From Symbiodinium kawagutii (Eukaryota; Sar; Dinophyceae; Suessiales; Symbiodiniaceae): 64,000 nt of DNA. Of this stretch, positions 12,507 to 26,400 are shown piece by piece (the stretch's first letter is position 1; each line of letters begins with the position of its first letter). Position numbers and translations under genes: made by a program. The notes beneath the pieces were generated by a model that ran no database searches, had not been told where the DNA came from, and was given only the letters and a program-made list of their open reading frames with translations. The DNA is taken from positions 590,256-654,255 of the forward strand of contig VSDK01020618.1 of the NCBI GenBank assembly GCA_009767595.1, given 5' to 3'.

Positions 12507-13451
12507 CTCGGATTATCCATCACCAGGTGCTTTATTGCCCAGTTGTGTTTGGAAGGTTAGCAGGTTAGCATCATGGGAACAAACAACTGCTGAGGAGCAT
12601 TGCTGTTGTTGTGGTCGTTGGGTAGTGGTGGTGTTCATGCTGGTGGTGGTAGTTTTTGCAAAGTGTATTACTACATAGCCAGCTATTGGGCATTGGTCAT
12701 TGTCCATGCCATCAATCCTTTGTCTAGCCAAGGATTTTTTGTCATCAATCCTATGTCTAGCCAAGGATTTTTGGTTGCAGCAAATGCATAGAATGGTTGC
12801 TCGCAAAGATTTGATGTTGTTTGCCTCAGATTGAAGTTTTATAAAATAGTTTTACATTGATATCCATTCCATGTCCTCTCCCTACCCACTACACACCTAT
12901 TGTGCAGGTTAGCTTGTATGCATGTATACTTGTCATATTATCAATGCACCACATTCCCATATCATCATTTTTGTTGGGTGTGAAAGTGATGTTGCATGTG
13001 TATGAGAAGTCAAAGGTGTGTACAAATTCAAATGCCTGAGATTGGCTAAGTAAATTGATTATTTTAGATACACCTAGGCGCACGCAAAGGGAATATATGC
13101 ACAGACATTTATATACTGTTGCCGGTTACATATTCCTTCTGTTCAAGGGACAATATTTCTCCCAGGGTCAACATCATCCATTCTAATAAACCTGTTAGAA
13201 CAATAAAACATTACCACATGTCAATATCCATTGTTGGCTTCAACACCGCTTGCCGTCATTGTATTCAATGATACATTTCCTCCTCCTCAGACTAGTTTTT
13301 TTAGTTCTTGTTGTCGTTGCTGTGTCCTTCTCCCTTACTGTCCATGCTTCAGCAATCAAAATAACCATCCAGCCATCAAAGTAGCTTTCAAACGCAAAAT
13401 AGCCACAAAAAAGCATCAAACCATCAACATAACCACCAAAAGAACCTCAAC

Positions 13452-13513
13452 ATGGCGGTTTTGGGGCCAGTGTCGTCCTCACCATTCGATTCATCAGGTG
13501 CAGCTGGCGAGAG
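13452..13513 (+). CDS. Candidate first coding exon, 20 codons
   Basis: ATG opens MAVLGPVSSSPFDSSGAAGE, followed by a good donor (GAGAG|GTGAAT). The phase out is 2. I cannot join it securely to a following exon. The frame stays open upstream of the ATG, so this may also be an internal exon. Confidence 0.3.
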
Positions 13514-14629
13514 GTGAATGTTGCAGCTCGCAGTTTCATCGATCGCTGCCTCGATGAGATAGCCCCAAGCTATTTGAGGGAAACCCTGGCGGTGAATCAC
13601 TGGTTCACCATGTTGATTCATGGTTGTCAGTGGTTTAACCTATGCTTAACCTGTGGAAACCATGTTTTCAGCCGAAGAAGCATTAACGAACCATGCTGAA
13701 CAACTAACAACATTTGAGCCATTTGATAAGTTGGTGGGCCATGATTTACATTAATGATCATGGTTAAGTACTGAGTTATCTTGATTCTATATATCTACAT
13801 ATTGTGTACAAAATACATACACATATGTTCATTTTGCATATATGTTTATTACACTATATATATATATGTAAATATAATATCTTGATTTTTCTTATACATG
13901 TATAGAGATAGATTTTTAATGGTATCAGGGGAACCGATATCTTGGGGCTAACCATTCATGGGCACATCGATCTGTCAAAACCCGTGCAGAAAGTTGCAGC
14001 TGCGCCTGAGTGTTGCCCAACATGGGTGCAAACAATCACTGATATCAGTGGTAATATCACGATGTGTTTGACATTTTTTCATAGTTCTATCGATTGTATT
14101 ACCATGTCTTTCAACATAGTTCTACCATGGTACTACCCTTTTTGGATAGTTATACCAGATACCATAGATGTGTTTTAACAAGGTATATGGTACAACTATA
14201 ACGGCCATAGACAAGATATGATTGAACATACAATTATGGTGAATGGTCTTGTGGTGATACGCTGTGAAAGGACAGATGGATACCTTGGTGCCAGGCAGGC
14301 TGTGTTGTTACCGCAATGGTAATAGTAACATGTGTTTCCATGATGCATATTTATGAATTACTCACACTATCTATTTGCCTTCCTATTGGTACGGGTATTT
14401 TTCTTAATGTCTCAATATGTCAATCTATTTTCAATCTTACCTTGGATGAGCAAATCCCAGCAACTCTTTAGGGAAAAATGGTTGAAAACACGTGGTAAAA
14501 CCAGTAAGAAATACCTAAAGTCACTCTTCAGTCATCAGTTTCATCCCCAAAGGTGAGACCCTAAGCGATGGCACTGTAGCACCAAGTTTGGAGGAAGCCC
14601 ATCACGAAATCACAGCAATGTATCGCTAT

Positions 14630-14741
14630 ATGGTGGTTTCTCAAAATAGGGAGCCCCAAAGAATGTTTGGGTTATTCCGAATTCCTATAAGAAGTTAATG
14701 CAAGATGATTTAGGGGTACCCCTATTTTGAGAAACCACCAT
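14630..14741. repeat. Family A inverted-repeat element
   Basis: Left terminus ATGGTGGTTTCTCAAAATAG, right terminus CCTATTTTGAGAAACCACCA. The termini are almost perfect inverted repeats. The internal part includes GATGATTTAGGGGTACCCC. Confidence 0.9.
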
Positions 14742-15891
14742 CTCCTTTCTTGGTTTGATGGCAGTACTGAAGATGCAAGGATATCCTGCATTACTGAAGC
14801 ATATGTATCGCTATATCCTGCATTGCCGAAGGTCTTTGTTGTTTTATTGCTTTCCGTCGGTGGTACGGCCGACGGTTTGTTGCTCATTGTGTGTAGCAAA
14901 TCATGGCATGTTCCAAGCACCCAAAATATCACGGAAATCGAACCCATAGACGTACTCAAAAGCTGGTGTCTATTCTGCTCACGGGATGTGAACAGAAACA
15001 AGAAAGAATGGCCATGCCATCACCTCGGAAGCAGATCAGTGGTAGGCCGATTTATGGGGCATTCTCATAACCTACTACAGTAGGGGAAGACCTATTGGCT
15101 CACCAGGATCGTTCACCAATCATTTCCTCAACAAAAGTGCGGAGCAACTGCGATTCGCTGACGTTTGATAAGTGCTCACTCAAATCATCATGCAAGGGGC
15201 TCACCATAGTCTTGGAGTCATGCCCACGTGGGGGATGGGTTAGGATTGATGATCCGAAGTCTTACTGGACACCAGCCATTTTCGGAATGGATGACCAGTC
15301 ATTCCAGATTTGTACAGTGGGACAGGATCAGGATGAGAACATGGTGGATCATGGTGTTTAAGCACTTGAAGTTAAGTTAGGCAAGCAACCACTGCTGATT
15401 GTTGGTTTTCTCTTCCTGCTATCAGCCAGTTCAATACGTTCAAGATCATTTCTTCAAACCAGCAATCATCAACTGCTTCTTACTTGTCTAACAGGCATCG
15501 GCAGCCAGTCCCGTATTTGTGTGTTCCATCCTAGCTTGTTTAATATTGAACTCACATAAACTATATTGAGATCTCATACACATATAAACCATGCTAGCCA
15601 TTTTTCCACGGGACATGAGCGGTGGGTACTGCCACGGTCACGGCTCCTGCACATCAAGTTCCGGCTCAAAAGGCGGAATTCGAATCAGTTGGGCGAACAG
15701 CATCGAGTGAATCACCAACCAAACATCGCCAACGCCAACATGTGAAAACGTGCCGACATTTGACAAGCGTTTAAACCATGTAGACTCGTCCACAAAAAAC
15801 ATGAGCGTATACAGCATTTGCCAAACACGTGCCAGCACGACATATCTTTCACACAAGCTGAGACTTACAAAACTGCACTGCAACATCTCAG

Positions 15892-16022
15892 ACGCTTCAC
15901 AAAGCTCCTGTGGTAAAGCAAAACATCAAAACGCTGGAGTCCGGACTCGCAGCAGCGATGGCGGGCGCTGCACTGGTGCACGGAGCCTCAGGTGGATCAG
16001 GAGCTGTGGCCACGAGAACAAG
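15892..16022 (+). CDS. Orphan exon, Ala/Gly-rich, 43 codons
   Basis: The exon is open for its full 131 nt between CTCAG| and AG|GTGACT. It encodes APVVKQNIKTLESG followed by LAAAMAGAALVHGASGGSG. GC content is clearly above the flanks. The parent gene is unknown; it could belong to the gene that becomes readable from 20415. No family is recognised. Confidence 0.45.
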
Positions 16023-17378
16023 GTGACTTGGAAGCCCCCAGATGATATAAGAAAGCACCAAATAATGTTGACCAATCTAAAAGGTGGCAGGAGACACGTC
16101 CAAAACACTTAGGCAGGCTAAGATCAAACTTTTTAACCGCCAATAGTTTCTAGTTGAGAATCATTGGGTTTAGATCATTAGATATGTATGAACACGGCAG
16201 CATCCACATTGATGTTTGTTCCCAACGTTTTCCAACCTTTTCCAGACCAATTTCATCAGTCCGGGCCAAGCCCGAGGGAAACCCTGTTTCAGACCAGAAT
16301 CTGTAGATTGTCATTGTGTGGGGCATGGGTGGGTTGATGTTAAGGCTGTTAAGGCATGGTACTACTGTTGATCCACGCGAGTTCACGCAAGCTTGATGAT
16401 GGACTTCGAATTTCAATGACTATGAAATCCATTGATAGATCACTCATGGTTGCTACCCCAATCTCAATGTTTGATCGGCTATCAATTGCTAGACTTTTGC
16501 GATTCTTGATTATCAATAGATTGCTGACCATTCAACTTATTGATGAATTGATAATCATATTAGTGATCATATCAAATCCAAATCATAAATACTGGCTAAA
16601 CTTATTGATTGATTCATCCATATCAATCCACATCATCATTGATCCTGCATTGATGGATGAAGGTTCCAACATCCAGCTACCGAGCTTCATTGTCTCTGCT
16701 GTTCCTGTTGGTAGCGCTTGTATGCCTATGAGGGCTGGTTGGTTGGTATGCTAAACACATGCCTGTTAAGCCATCATGAAAGTGATGGATCAAGCACAGG
16801 CCGTTGTGAACCATTGTTCAGTACCTTTTTTGACATTGTTCACGACCAATTTGGCATCATCCTTTCACAACCTTTGTTCGGCATCATCAAGCGTTATTGA
16901 CCATCACTGGACATTGTCAAGACATGTCTTCCGTTACTATCCACTAACTCATCGTAAGCACTGATTTTGATAACCCTTGGCCATTGTCAGCCATTCATTG
17001 ATGATAACCTCTTGTTAAGAAGTAGTCAAGCATGTTCAACCCTGAGTTGCGGCCATTGGTTTTCCATTAGTTTTTGTTCGCTCCTGGTCATTTGTTTGTA
17101 GATATGTTTCATTGGTTCATACATATGTTTGAGTTGACTAGTGTTCAGTTTCAAAGTTTCATCAACATCATCGTGAGCAAGCCAAAGCATTGCTAACCAC
17201 TAGCATCGACATGTATCAAGCATGAACTACAACTGCTACTTCAACATTGACCATCAACCCTGAATTACAACTGTTGTAACCCTAGTGTGATGCTCTATTA
17301 TTGTTGGTTATTGCCTTGTCTAACCATCATTTATGAAGTTACAACCCCTACAAAACCCTTATAACCCACCAACTGCAG
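16023..17378. other. AT-rich non-coding stretch
   Basis: I see no exon, RNA gene or intact repeat here. ATTGATCATCA-like simple sequence dominates, and the minus-strand ORFs at 16150-16531 are composed of it. Confidence 0.5.
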
Positions 17379-17465
17379 GTGCCAAGTGCCATGCATCAAC
17401 CTATCACGTCACATGGCTGCGAAGCATCAGCGAGCCGCATGACCTACTAAGGGCCACCTCAGATG
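17379..17465 (+). CDS. Orphan exon, 28 codons
   Basis: An AG|G acceptor (CTGCAG|GTGCC) is followed by an open frame encoding AKCHASTYHVTWLRSISEPH and ends at a GC donor (GATG|GCAGTG). Base composition is exon-like. The parent gene is not resolved. Confidence 0.35.
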
Positions 17466-18656
17466 GCAGTGATGAACTCTTTGCCAAGTGAACCGCCCCG
17501 GGAGGTGGCCCTGAGGGTGAAAAACGATGAGCCTCCAAGGGTTGGTTAGGCTCATAGGAAGTCTTGGAGGATTAGCAGCAGCTATTTGTTGGTTCGTAGC
17601 TGCTACAGTAGCTAGTTATTTTATATTGACCTCTGGTTGGTAACCTCTTTAGGTTGGTTAGGGTTCTAGTGAGCTACATTTGCTGGCAGCAGCTAGTCTC
17701 CGAGGGTTGGCAGTACCCGTCAGCAGCAGTTACCTGGTTGTTGGTTCTAAATATTTTTTGTTTTCCCCAGGTCCCCGATATTGAGCAAGGAGCACGGGTT
17801 GCTTGGTTGACTAAGCAATTTGTTTCGTGGAGGTTGAAACCACCAACCAGTTGATTACTGATGGTTGATGCTGGGATGGTAGATGATATTTACTGTTGTG
17901 ACTGTGATGGTTCGATCAAGGTTTCATCATGGTTACCGAATGATTTGTCATCAGCCGCTCATAGTCATTCAAGGTGACCAGTTGGACAGGCCACACCAGT
18001 AAGGTTGTGTGATCATCCATATGGTCCATATCCATGACGTAACTCACATCCAGACCTACTACCCCAAGAGCAACTCACCAATGATTGTTAGCTGCTAAGC
18101 TGCTAAGTGTCACGAGTTTGGTTGATGACCAATACTCACAATTAGTAGTCTTACCTAAGATCCATATGGACAAGCGGCCCAGATATGCAGGTTGGGAACT
18201 CGCCAGTGATTGAACAGGAACATTTTGGGCGGCCCATTGCTTTATCCAGCCTTTTTTTGTGTGACCAGGCTTGGTAAATAGCTGATCTAGTGCCTTGTTG
18301 ACTTATTGACCATGACTTTAGTATTAGACTGGCGTCAGAGATGGGTGTGAACCATGAATGGCAAGTATACCCTTATCCCTAACTATTTATCAGTGTTTGA
18401 TTCATGCTGACCATTTGCTGATTGTCTTGCCATCATTACCATTGAGATTGGAAAACAACATTTGTGTACAATTGAGGGTTCAGTTCTTTTTGTAGTTGTT
18501 TTATTACCAATCTCCCACTAAACCCGTTCTCAAATGAAGATATTCATCCTCAAATGACTTTGCCTAGTCCAACAGTGGCAGTTGTTGCCGGAGGTGGAAC
18601 AAGGGACAGATCTGTTGGATTTCACCTTTGAACTGGTGATAGCGTCTGTAACTATT

Positions 18657-18721
18657 TGGTGGTTTCGCAAATGATTGATATTGGATGATTTGGGGGTACC
18701 CCTATTTTGAGAAACCACCAT
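18657..18721. repeat. Family A element, short form
   Basis: Left terminus TGGTGGTTTCGCAAA, right terminus CCTATTTTGAGAAACCACCA. Only about 30 bp lie between the arms, so this is a deletion derivative. Confidence 0.85.
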
Positions 18722-19154
18722 TTGTTTCCAAGCTGAATGATTTGTTCATGCTGGTCATTCAACTTCTAAGGAATCACACAATTCACCTGTTAACTTAGAA
18801 GAACAAAGTTACATGAAACAAATGAACAAAGTTAACTTAGAACTTAACTTCTGAATGAACAAAGTTAATTAACTTAGAACTAAATCGCCCAGGACACTCA
18901 TCGAATAACATGTTGCCAGCCAACTTTTGGCCGCCTTGCCTCAGGTCCCAACCGGACAGCTACTGTTGGTGGCCCTCACGGTCCCAAGTTGGTCACGCCA
19001 TTGAACTAAGCTGTATCTATCATAAGTAGTTACCCTATAGTTGCCCTATAGTCACTACCCTAAAGTTACTGTAAGGTTGTTACCCTGTGGTCACCCTCTA
19101 GACTATGGTCGTCATTTCCTAGAGATCCTCATACTTGCCCATAGCTACCATAGC

Positions 19155-19252
19155 CATGTTACCTGAGTTCACCAACGCGTTGGGACCAATGTTTGCGGGC
19201 ACACCTTGTACCAACGAACTCCATGTGCCTCGGCAGACGTCGAACTTCAGGT
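19155..19252. other. Exon-like island, strand unresolved
   Basis: The + strand frame (LPEFTNALGPMFAGTP...) ends at a strong donor (TTCAG|GTACTT). The minus strand is also open and also has a donor (ACTCAG|GTAACA). I cannot choose. Other genes in the window favour the + strand. Confidence 0.35.
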
Positions 19253-19454
19253 ACTTTGCAGAAATCACTTTGGACGTCATCGAGGTGTGTCGAGGTGTTG
19301 TCACCCTGGTTGTAGGTTGACTACCCTACTTGGATGTGCAGTTGGGATTAGTTGCCCAGCATAAGGTTGCTGAACTAACACCTGTAGCCATGGTTAGTTT
19401 CCAGTTACGATCCCTGGGGATGCGCATCCGAGTGAGAGGAAAGGACACTTGTGA

Positions 19455-19725
19455 CATCCGCTGGTGATTCTCAGGGAGTCAAGGAGCCAGGGGCATCCCT
19501 AAATCCCTTTAAAGGGGGAGCTAAAGAGCTCCAGGGAGTGGTGAAACCAGATGGTAGTTATGGTTGATGACCACTGTGCCAGAGTTGGTATGGCCACTGT
19601 GCTTGGAACAGGAATGATGGTTGATATGTCATCTCAGCTGTATCCTTATACCGTATATATTATATACCCTTCAAATGCGGGAGCCAAGGAGCTACGAGGA
19701 GTTCCCTAAAGAAATGGTAGCTTAG
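19455..19725. repeat. Family C repeats, two neighbouring copies
   Basis: The first copy (about 19470-19557) has AGGAGCCAGGGGCATCCC, CTTTAAAGGGGGAGCTAAAG and GGGAGTGGTGAAACCAGATG. The second (about 19677-19725) has GGGAGCCAAGGAGCTACGAG. They are separated by about 120 bp. Confidence 0.65.
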
Positions 19726-20414
19726 TATGTTGGCTTGAGATGCTTGGCTGGTTGGTTGCACAAGTGATTCACTCCAGGCTCATGGTTACTGTATTTCTTT
19801 TTGACCCTGGCACAGCCTGGAAAGCTTACAAGCAACTGGGAACTGAGTTGATGAGCAGCTGGTTTCCTGCTGACTACTCCTTGCTTCTTGGAGGATATCA
19901 ATCTATTTAATTTCGAGGGTTGAGCTATTTGCCAAGCAGCAGAGGGAAGATTCACTGTGTGGGTTTTTGGACATTGCTCTAGTGCAAGTTGATGGAACAA
20001 ATCACAAGGTTTTGAGGGGACATCAGCGTTTAAGTGACTCAATACATGTGGTGTTGAAGCAAGCATTTGAGGCACTGGGAATCAATAACTCTTACCTGCA
20101 GACACAGATTCTAAGGAACTGTTTATATAGCTGGTTGGTGGTTCAAATGATTGGATGTGATGTTTATGACAAACATTTTCTGGTATCTACTGGATGTCAA
20201 TATCCCATGACCATGTTTAGTTGCACTTGGATGTCATCAGTGTTTGAAGAAGCTTAGAGTTCATATCTGTTAACAAATACATGGTTGATATCTGTCATTG
20301 TAAGGAACACTCCATCATGTGGTCATATAACGTCACTCCCTTAGTGTCATGGGTCCCATGCTACCCATGAATCAAGTTGTGACCCACGTTGCGTGTGGCC
20401 GGCGGCGACGTCAG

Positions 20415-23400
20415 GAGCAAACCTTCTTGAAGAGAGCCTTGGAAGAGCCGGGGTCATGAGCTCAGTGGCGGTAGAGTTCAGGAGAAGGGCACCGGTTGTG
20501 ACATGTCGGCTATGAGTCAATATTAATCAACCAATAATGGGGGATGATAACCAACAACTTATTGGGAAAACAATGGTTAATGATAGGGGAACCAGGGGTA
20601 CAGGGTTTTGACCCATAGCCATGTTATACCCAGCTGTTTGGGCAAAATTATGGTTGACTATTGCTGTCTTCCTGGTTATAAGCTATCAGCTGGGTGTTTC
20701 ATGGTTGTTATTTCAATATGAACGACGATGGTGTTTGACACCACCAAGCCAACCACTGAGCTCCCTTGCGGCTGTTGTCTCACTTCCGGGGCGATCCTTG
20801 ATGCCAAGTGCCGTCATCGTTGTCTCAGTTGGTAAAGGCAAACCAGAAGCTGTTTCAGTGGTTCATATTGCTTCATGTTGCTTCTTGTCGGTTGATCATC
20901 CACCCTGTACCATTGGCAACTCCACTGAAGGAGACCACAACTTTGAGAACTCAAACGGACCTCCGGTTGCAGCGACTTTCGCAACGGAGCTTCTGTCCCT
21001 TGGGGCCCAGCCCATGAGATGTCCTGCGCAGACGACACCTACAGCTGTGAGCGGCCACAACCCCGAGTGACTCAACAGGTTATTCCTAGGTCGTTCGCTT
21101 GGCCGAAGGAACATCGGCTGTGGACAAAGTCTTTGCACAATGGAGTCAGAATTGCCAAGTATATGGTTTTCTATCCATATTGGCGAGTTCAACTTATACC
21201 TCATTACTAGTAAATTGTTCGAGGCAATGTTTAATCAACTGGCCAGCTGCAAGGATGGGTTAATCATCGCCCGGGACGGCATTAATGTTGATAAGCAATG
21301 CTTGACAGAACGTCAACTGTGTCACGTTACTCCAGGGCTTTCCACAGACCCTTCCTGGGCTTCTCAGGCCCCGGTATGTGCACTTGCGGCGAAACTCCAT
21401 TGACACGGTGACGATTCCGCCACACATCCAGGTTGGATGAGACAAGGGACAAGGGACAAGCAGTTGAACTATGACATGGCATAGTTGATCTTCAATGCAG
21501 CAACAAGATTGATAAGCAATAGGTAATAGGTATATCATGATATATCTCTTTTAGTTAAATATGGAATGTTGTGGCTAGGCGACTCGAGTTTCAGCAAGTC
21601 ATTTCCCAGCTGGCTATGATTGGTCTTCGATCACGGGTTGCGGGAGGTCAGTCAGTAAGCTGTGATTGATTGCTGTCAGAGGATGCCATCAGCAGCATGA
21701 ATTCACTAAGGAACTCTGGAAATGTCGTTGGAGGGTGATATGGATGAGTCCATCCCAATGAACGAAAAAACGCCGAGAACATGATAGACCATTTAGAATG
21801 TGTCTAGCAGACCAGTCCTTTCCCAATATCAACAACCTGAAACAACCAACGAAACAGGACGCCGTGAAACAACGCGGTGCGGTTCACCATTCAACCGCAG
21901 TGCGGCTTGGCCAATCTTCGCCAGGAGAATAGCCACGGGGAGTTCAACAAGCAGGCGGGGAAGCTGCCGGAGAGTTGAATCAGCAGCTCCGCTGAGAGTC
22001 GGCTTCCTGTGACCAAGTGGTTGGCTGGTCGATTGGTTGGAGTCGTTGGTTTTGATGTGTTTGTTCATGGGGTTTGACGGGATTTTGATTGTCTGGGCTT
22101 TTGGTTGGTTGGCTTTGTTTGGTTGGCTTTGGTTGCTTGGTTCTGGGTTGGTTGGTTGATTTTGTGTTGGTTTTGGCTTGGTTTTGGTTGGTTGGTTCGT
22201 TTCATGCTTTGCTTCGCGGCCTTGACTTGGCTCCGCAGATTTGGACCGGTCATCCCAAAGTCGATCGAACTTTGTTGGATGCTCAGTCCACCTCAGGGCT
22301 GCGGAAAAGCAGCCATGAGCCATGCTTGGGGTCAATCAACCTACACTGTCATGGTATATGGTGGTTTCTCAAAATGGGGGAACCCTCAAATCATCCATGA
22401 TTGAGCAATTATGGTATTAAAATTAAAGCACTCATTTTGAGGGTCCCCTATTTTGAGAAACACCCACATGGCCAATGGTCAATATTAGCCAAACATCGGG
22501 GAATAGCAAGAGGCAACCATAGGGAACACAAAGGTCAATGCTAGTACCCAACGGGTACAGGGTATGACCCAGGACCATACTCACACTTGTTGGTTTTGAA
22601 GTAAGCATCATGGAGTTGTTTTCTTCGTGAAACTGGCAGAATTCAACAGTCAACCCTGATTTCTCCGCCAATCTCGGTTCTCCTGGCCAGTGGCTAACAT
22701 CATCCATGGTACTGCCGAGCAGACCTGATGAATCACTCAACTAAAGGACAACATAAGCAGCTACCGGGTGCTGCAAACATGGCTGAGCTGATCCTGGGCC
22801 AATTTCTACCCTGGCTGCTATCCTTCAACTTGATGGTCCCAGCCCAGTATTACCCGATCCCAGCTGCGGCATGAAGCAGCGCTTCCTCCGGGGTTTGGAA
22901 CAAAGTCATGTAGATGAAGCAGCGCTTGGGCCTTGGAGGCTCTGAATAAGCTTTATCTGGTTGGTGGTTTCAAACGTGGTATAACCCCAGTTGGGGGACT
23001 TAATAACCATGGTTATATAGTCACCATTAACTAAGTGGATGATCATCCAAGTATTTTTCCCTAGTATTTATTGACAAATGGTTGGATGACTAATATTTTT
23101 TTTTTTTTCAGGGAGTGCTTGAGCCAGTGTCTGAAATTGTCATTGAAGCAGATCCCCGCATTTCCAGCAAGGATTTCATGAATGGTTTTGCGTCAAATCC
23201 TCTTGACCATTTCAAACTGAGGATTGCTGAACAGTTCCCAGTTGTCAAGAACCTCAATGTGTATGGGCTCCGCAAAATCCCAGCGGAAAAGGACTCCCAT
23301 GTGCTTCAGGTGATATGCCGGATCCCTTCATCACTGAGAGGGCGTTTTTTGGCAGCTTCAGGCATCGGTGACCTTTTGGTGCGAGATTTCATTGCCAAGG

Positions 23401-26400
23401 ATGATGAGCCTCCAACAGATGTTTCGGTTGTCCCCAAATTTGCTGAGATCTCCAGAAGCGGAAAAGAGTCTCTGATGAAAGCTTGCTCAGGCACAAAAGG
23501 TTGGGCAGGTATCATTTCAACCCGACGTGGACTTGCTGTGAGGGCCTTTGCAGACAACATTGAGCACATCCGCATGATCTTGTTGCCCAATGATGCGAGA
23601 ATCACCGAAATCAATCGGGCAATTGCGCCAAGATATCCATACAACTGCTATGGGTGGCCGTCGAGCATATCTCCACAGGAGGTTGTAAAAGCCATCCACC
23701 ACGCAACAGGGTTGGGAGCTATCCCCACGAGGTGCAGCAGAAATGGGGGAGTGGTATGTTGGGCGGTTGGTTTCGGACAAAGACCATCAGTCGAAAAATT
23801 CTCTGCCTCATTCAATCAAGATCTATACGAAATCATTGTCACTCCAGCAAGCGAGGGAGTACCCAATCAGAAGATTGAGAAAACAAAAAAGAACAAAGGC
23901 CAAAAAGCCGAAAAGCAAGCTGCTCCGGTGGTTGAAGACTCGCGTCTGACCACTTTAGAGGCCAAAATGTCCAATCTGGAAAAACGGCAAGATACCGTTG
24001 AACAGAAGCTCGACCAGGGCTTCGACAGCATTCAGAGCCAGCTCAGGCAATTGTTGAACCATGTCAATCCCCGAGGTGCCACGGATCCAACTGGCGAAAC
24101 GCCTCCACCGAAGCAGTTCAAATCTGCTTGACATGTGCATGTGCCAAACGGCACATTGGCTATGGTCTACAGTATCATTGCCACAATACGTTTTTGCTTT
24201 TGCACGCTTTTCGATTGTCGATCGCTAGGATGCTTTTCCACTGTAAAGATGCATTGCCTTTCGCTTGGTGTGTACTCTGTTATGTGTTACTGTGCCAGGT
24301 GCCCTTTTTTCCAGGTGCCCTTTTTTGCCCCTTTCCGGGCCAAAAAACGGGAAAAAAGGTCACCTTCAAAAATTGCCCTTTTTGGATTAGTCCAAGAGGA
24401 AATTTGCCAGCGCACACTTTTCGATTGTCGATCGCTAGGATATTTTTCCACTGTAAAGATGCATCGCCATTTCGTCAGTGCGCAATCTTCATTGACTCAC
24501 CGTCTTCCTTTGAGCCCACAAGTGTCTCAATTTTGTTGTAGGGAGGCTGCAATTCGAGATTGCCACTTTGAGACTTTAGATTTTGATTCAACCAAAGGTT
24601 TCCCTGGCGAGGGACCATGGAGCCTGTCTACAGCCAATGTCGGATCACTTCAAGCCAATCCATCCCCCTTTACGTGGGACGATGGACTTGTGATGCTCCA
24701 AGAAACTAGGATAAGTGTCTTTAATAACAGAAGATTGCATAAAGAAGCTCTTGATAATCACTTCAGCTTGATTACAGGTAAACTACTTGACCTTAGAAAA
24801 AATGCGAAAGGTGACTTCAAGACTCCCCATGGGGGAGTTGCTGCCCTAAGCAAGCACCAGAGTGCCACAAAATTTGAATCATCACATGACTCAACTGGTT
24901 TGTGGGAAGCGCTTCACAAAACAGGCCAGGTGATGGGGGTGTGGCAGCAAGTGCTACCTCAGCTGAAATTTCTTTGTTTCAACGTTTATCTTCAAGCAGG
25001 CACCCTTCCCGAAGCCAAAGAACAAAACGAAAGTATCTTGAGCCAGCTATTGGAAATAGCCGCACAGTTTGGGCAGATTCCCATTGCCATTTGTGGGGAC
25101 ATGCAAGATAACCCAGCGCATTTAGAATCTTTGCAGCATGCCATGCATTATGGGGGCTGGGTTGATCCTCTAGTTGATGATCCAACTGACCCCCTCAATA
25201 GACCATTGACGTATGCACGGGATTCGAAATTTGTGCCGGAGAACGCACACACATCGTCCATTGATGCCATCATGCTAAACCAAGTAGCAGCAGCAGCCTT
25301 GGAAAATATCACGGTTGAATACACCAGAGCCAGACAGCATGCGCCCATTTTAGCTAAGTTCCATTGGCCCGCAATGGAATTCATTGGTCCAGTGTTAGTC
25401 AAACCTGCTCCTTTCGATCTGTCCAAATTACCGGTTAAAGATGGGGTCATAGATCATGACTCTCTCAACCAACGTGCTGAAACACTTTGGGAAACCCACC
25501 AATCTTTATGCAATCAGTCCGATGATTCAAGTGCATGGGAAGCAATTAACCAGTTTGCTATTCAGACTCTAGTTCATTCTGGAGCGAAATTCACACCAGG
25601 CCTTGCTGAGCGAGCTACATTGCCAAGGTTTGTTTTTCAGAAGCCCTGTCCCGGGCAATCTAAGGATGGTACAGCCGTTACCAAGCGCATTCAGCAGCTC
25701 ACCAAGCTTGTGAATAAGTTAGGAGAATTAAGAGTCAGGCTTAGCAGACAAACTCGGAATGAAGCGGACGCCATCAACCTTAGCAATCTGAAGTCCAAAT
25801 GTATCTCTGCGCTACAACATGCGCAACTACCGATTTCAGATAACTTGTGTACTGAACATGGCGTCTCAACCATGATTCAAACGGTCAACCTTCTCATCAC
25901 TAATCATAGGACCAAAGAAAAGAACCAACGTATCTCTAACTGGAAAAAGAAAATGGCGCTTGGTACAACCAGCAAAAATGTGCATGCGTCAGTTTTCAAA
26001 TGGATAAAAGCAAAAACGCAACCAAATAGTGTAAACCACATCAGCAGCGATTCTGGAAACCTCATCACAGATCCTTCTCTTGCCATCCAACATGTCCAAG
26101 AAGTTTGGGATGAGGTTTTCAGTGCGAACTTGGGGTCACAGGATCCACAGAAGCTTATGTCACTTGTCTGGCCTTATACCATTTCAATGCGTAAAGAAGT
26201 CACGCTACCTGAAATCACCGGTGATCAATTGAGGAAACAGGCTTCTAAAAGAAAGTTAATTGCTGCAGCCGGGCTTGATGGGTGGAGAACACCCGAGGCC
26301 ATGTGTTTGCCCGAAAAAGTTTGGTCCGCCATTGCTTCATTCTTTAGGGATGTGGAAAATCAAACACGAAACTTGCCAAAAACATGTACAATGGGTCGAC

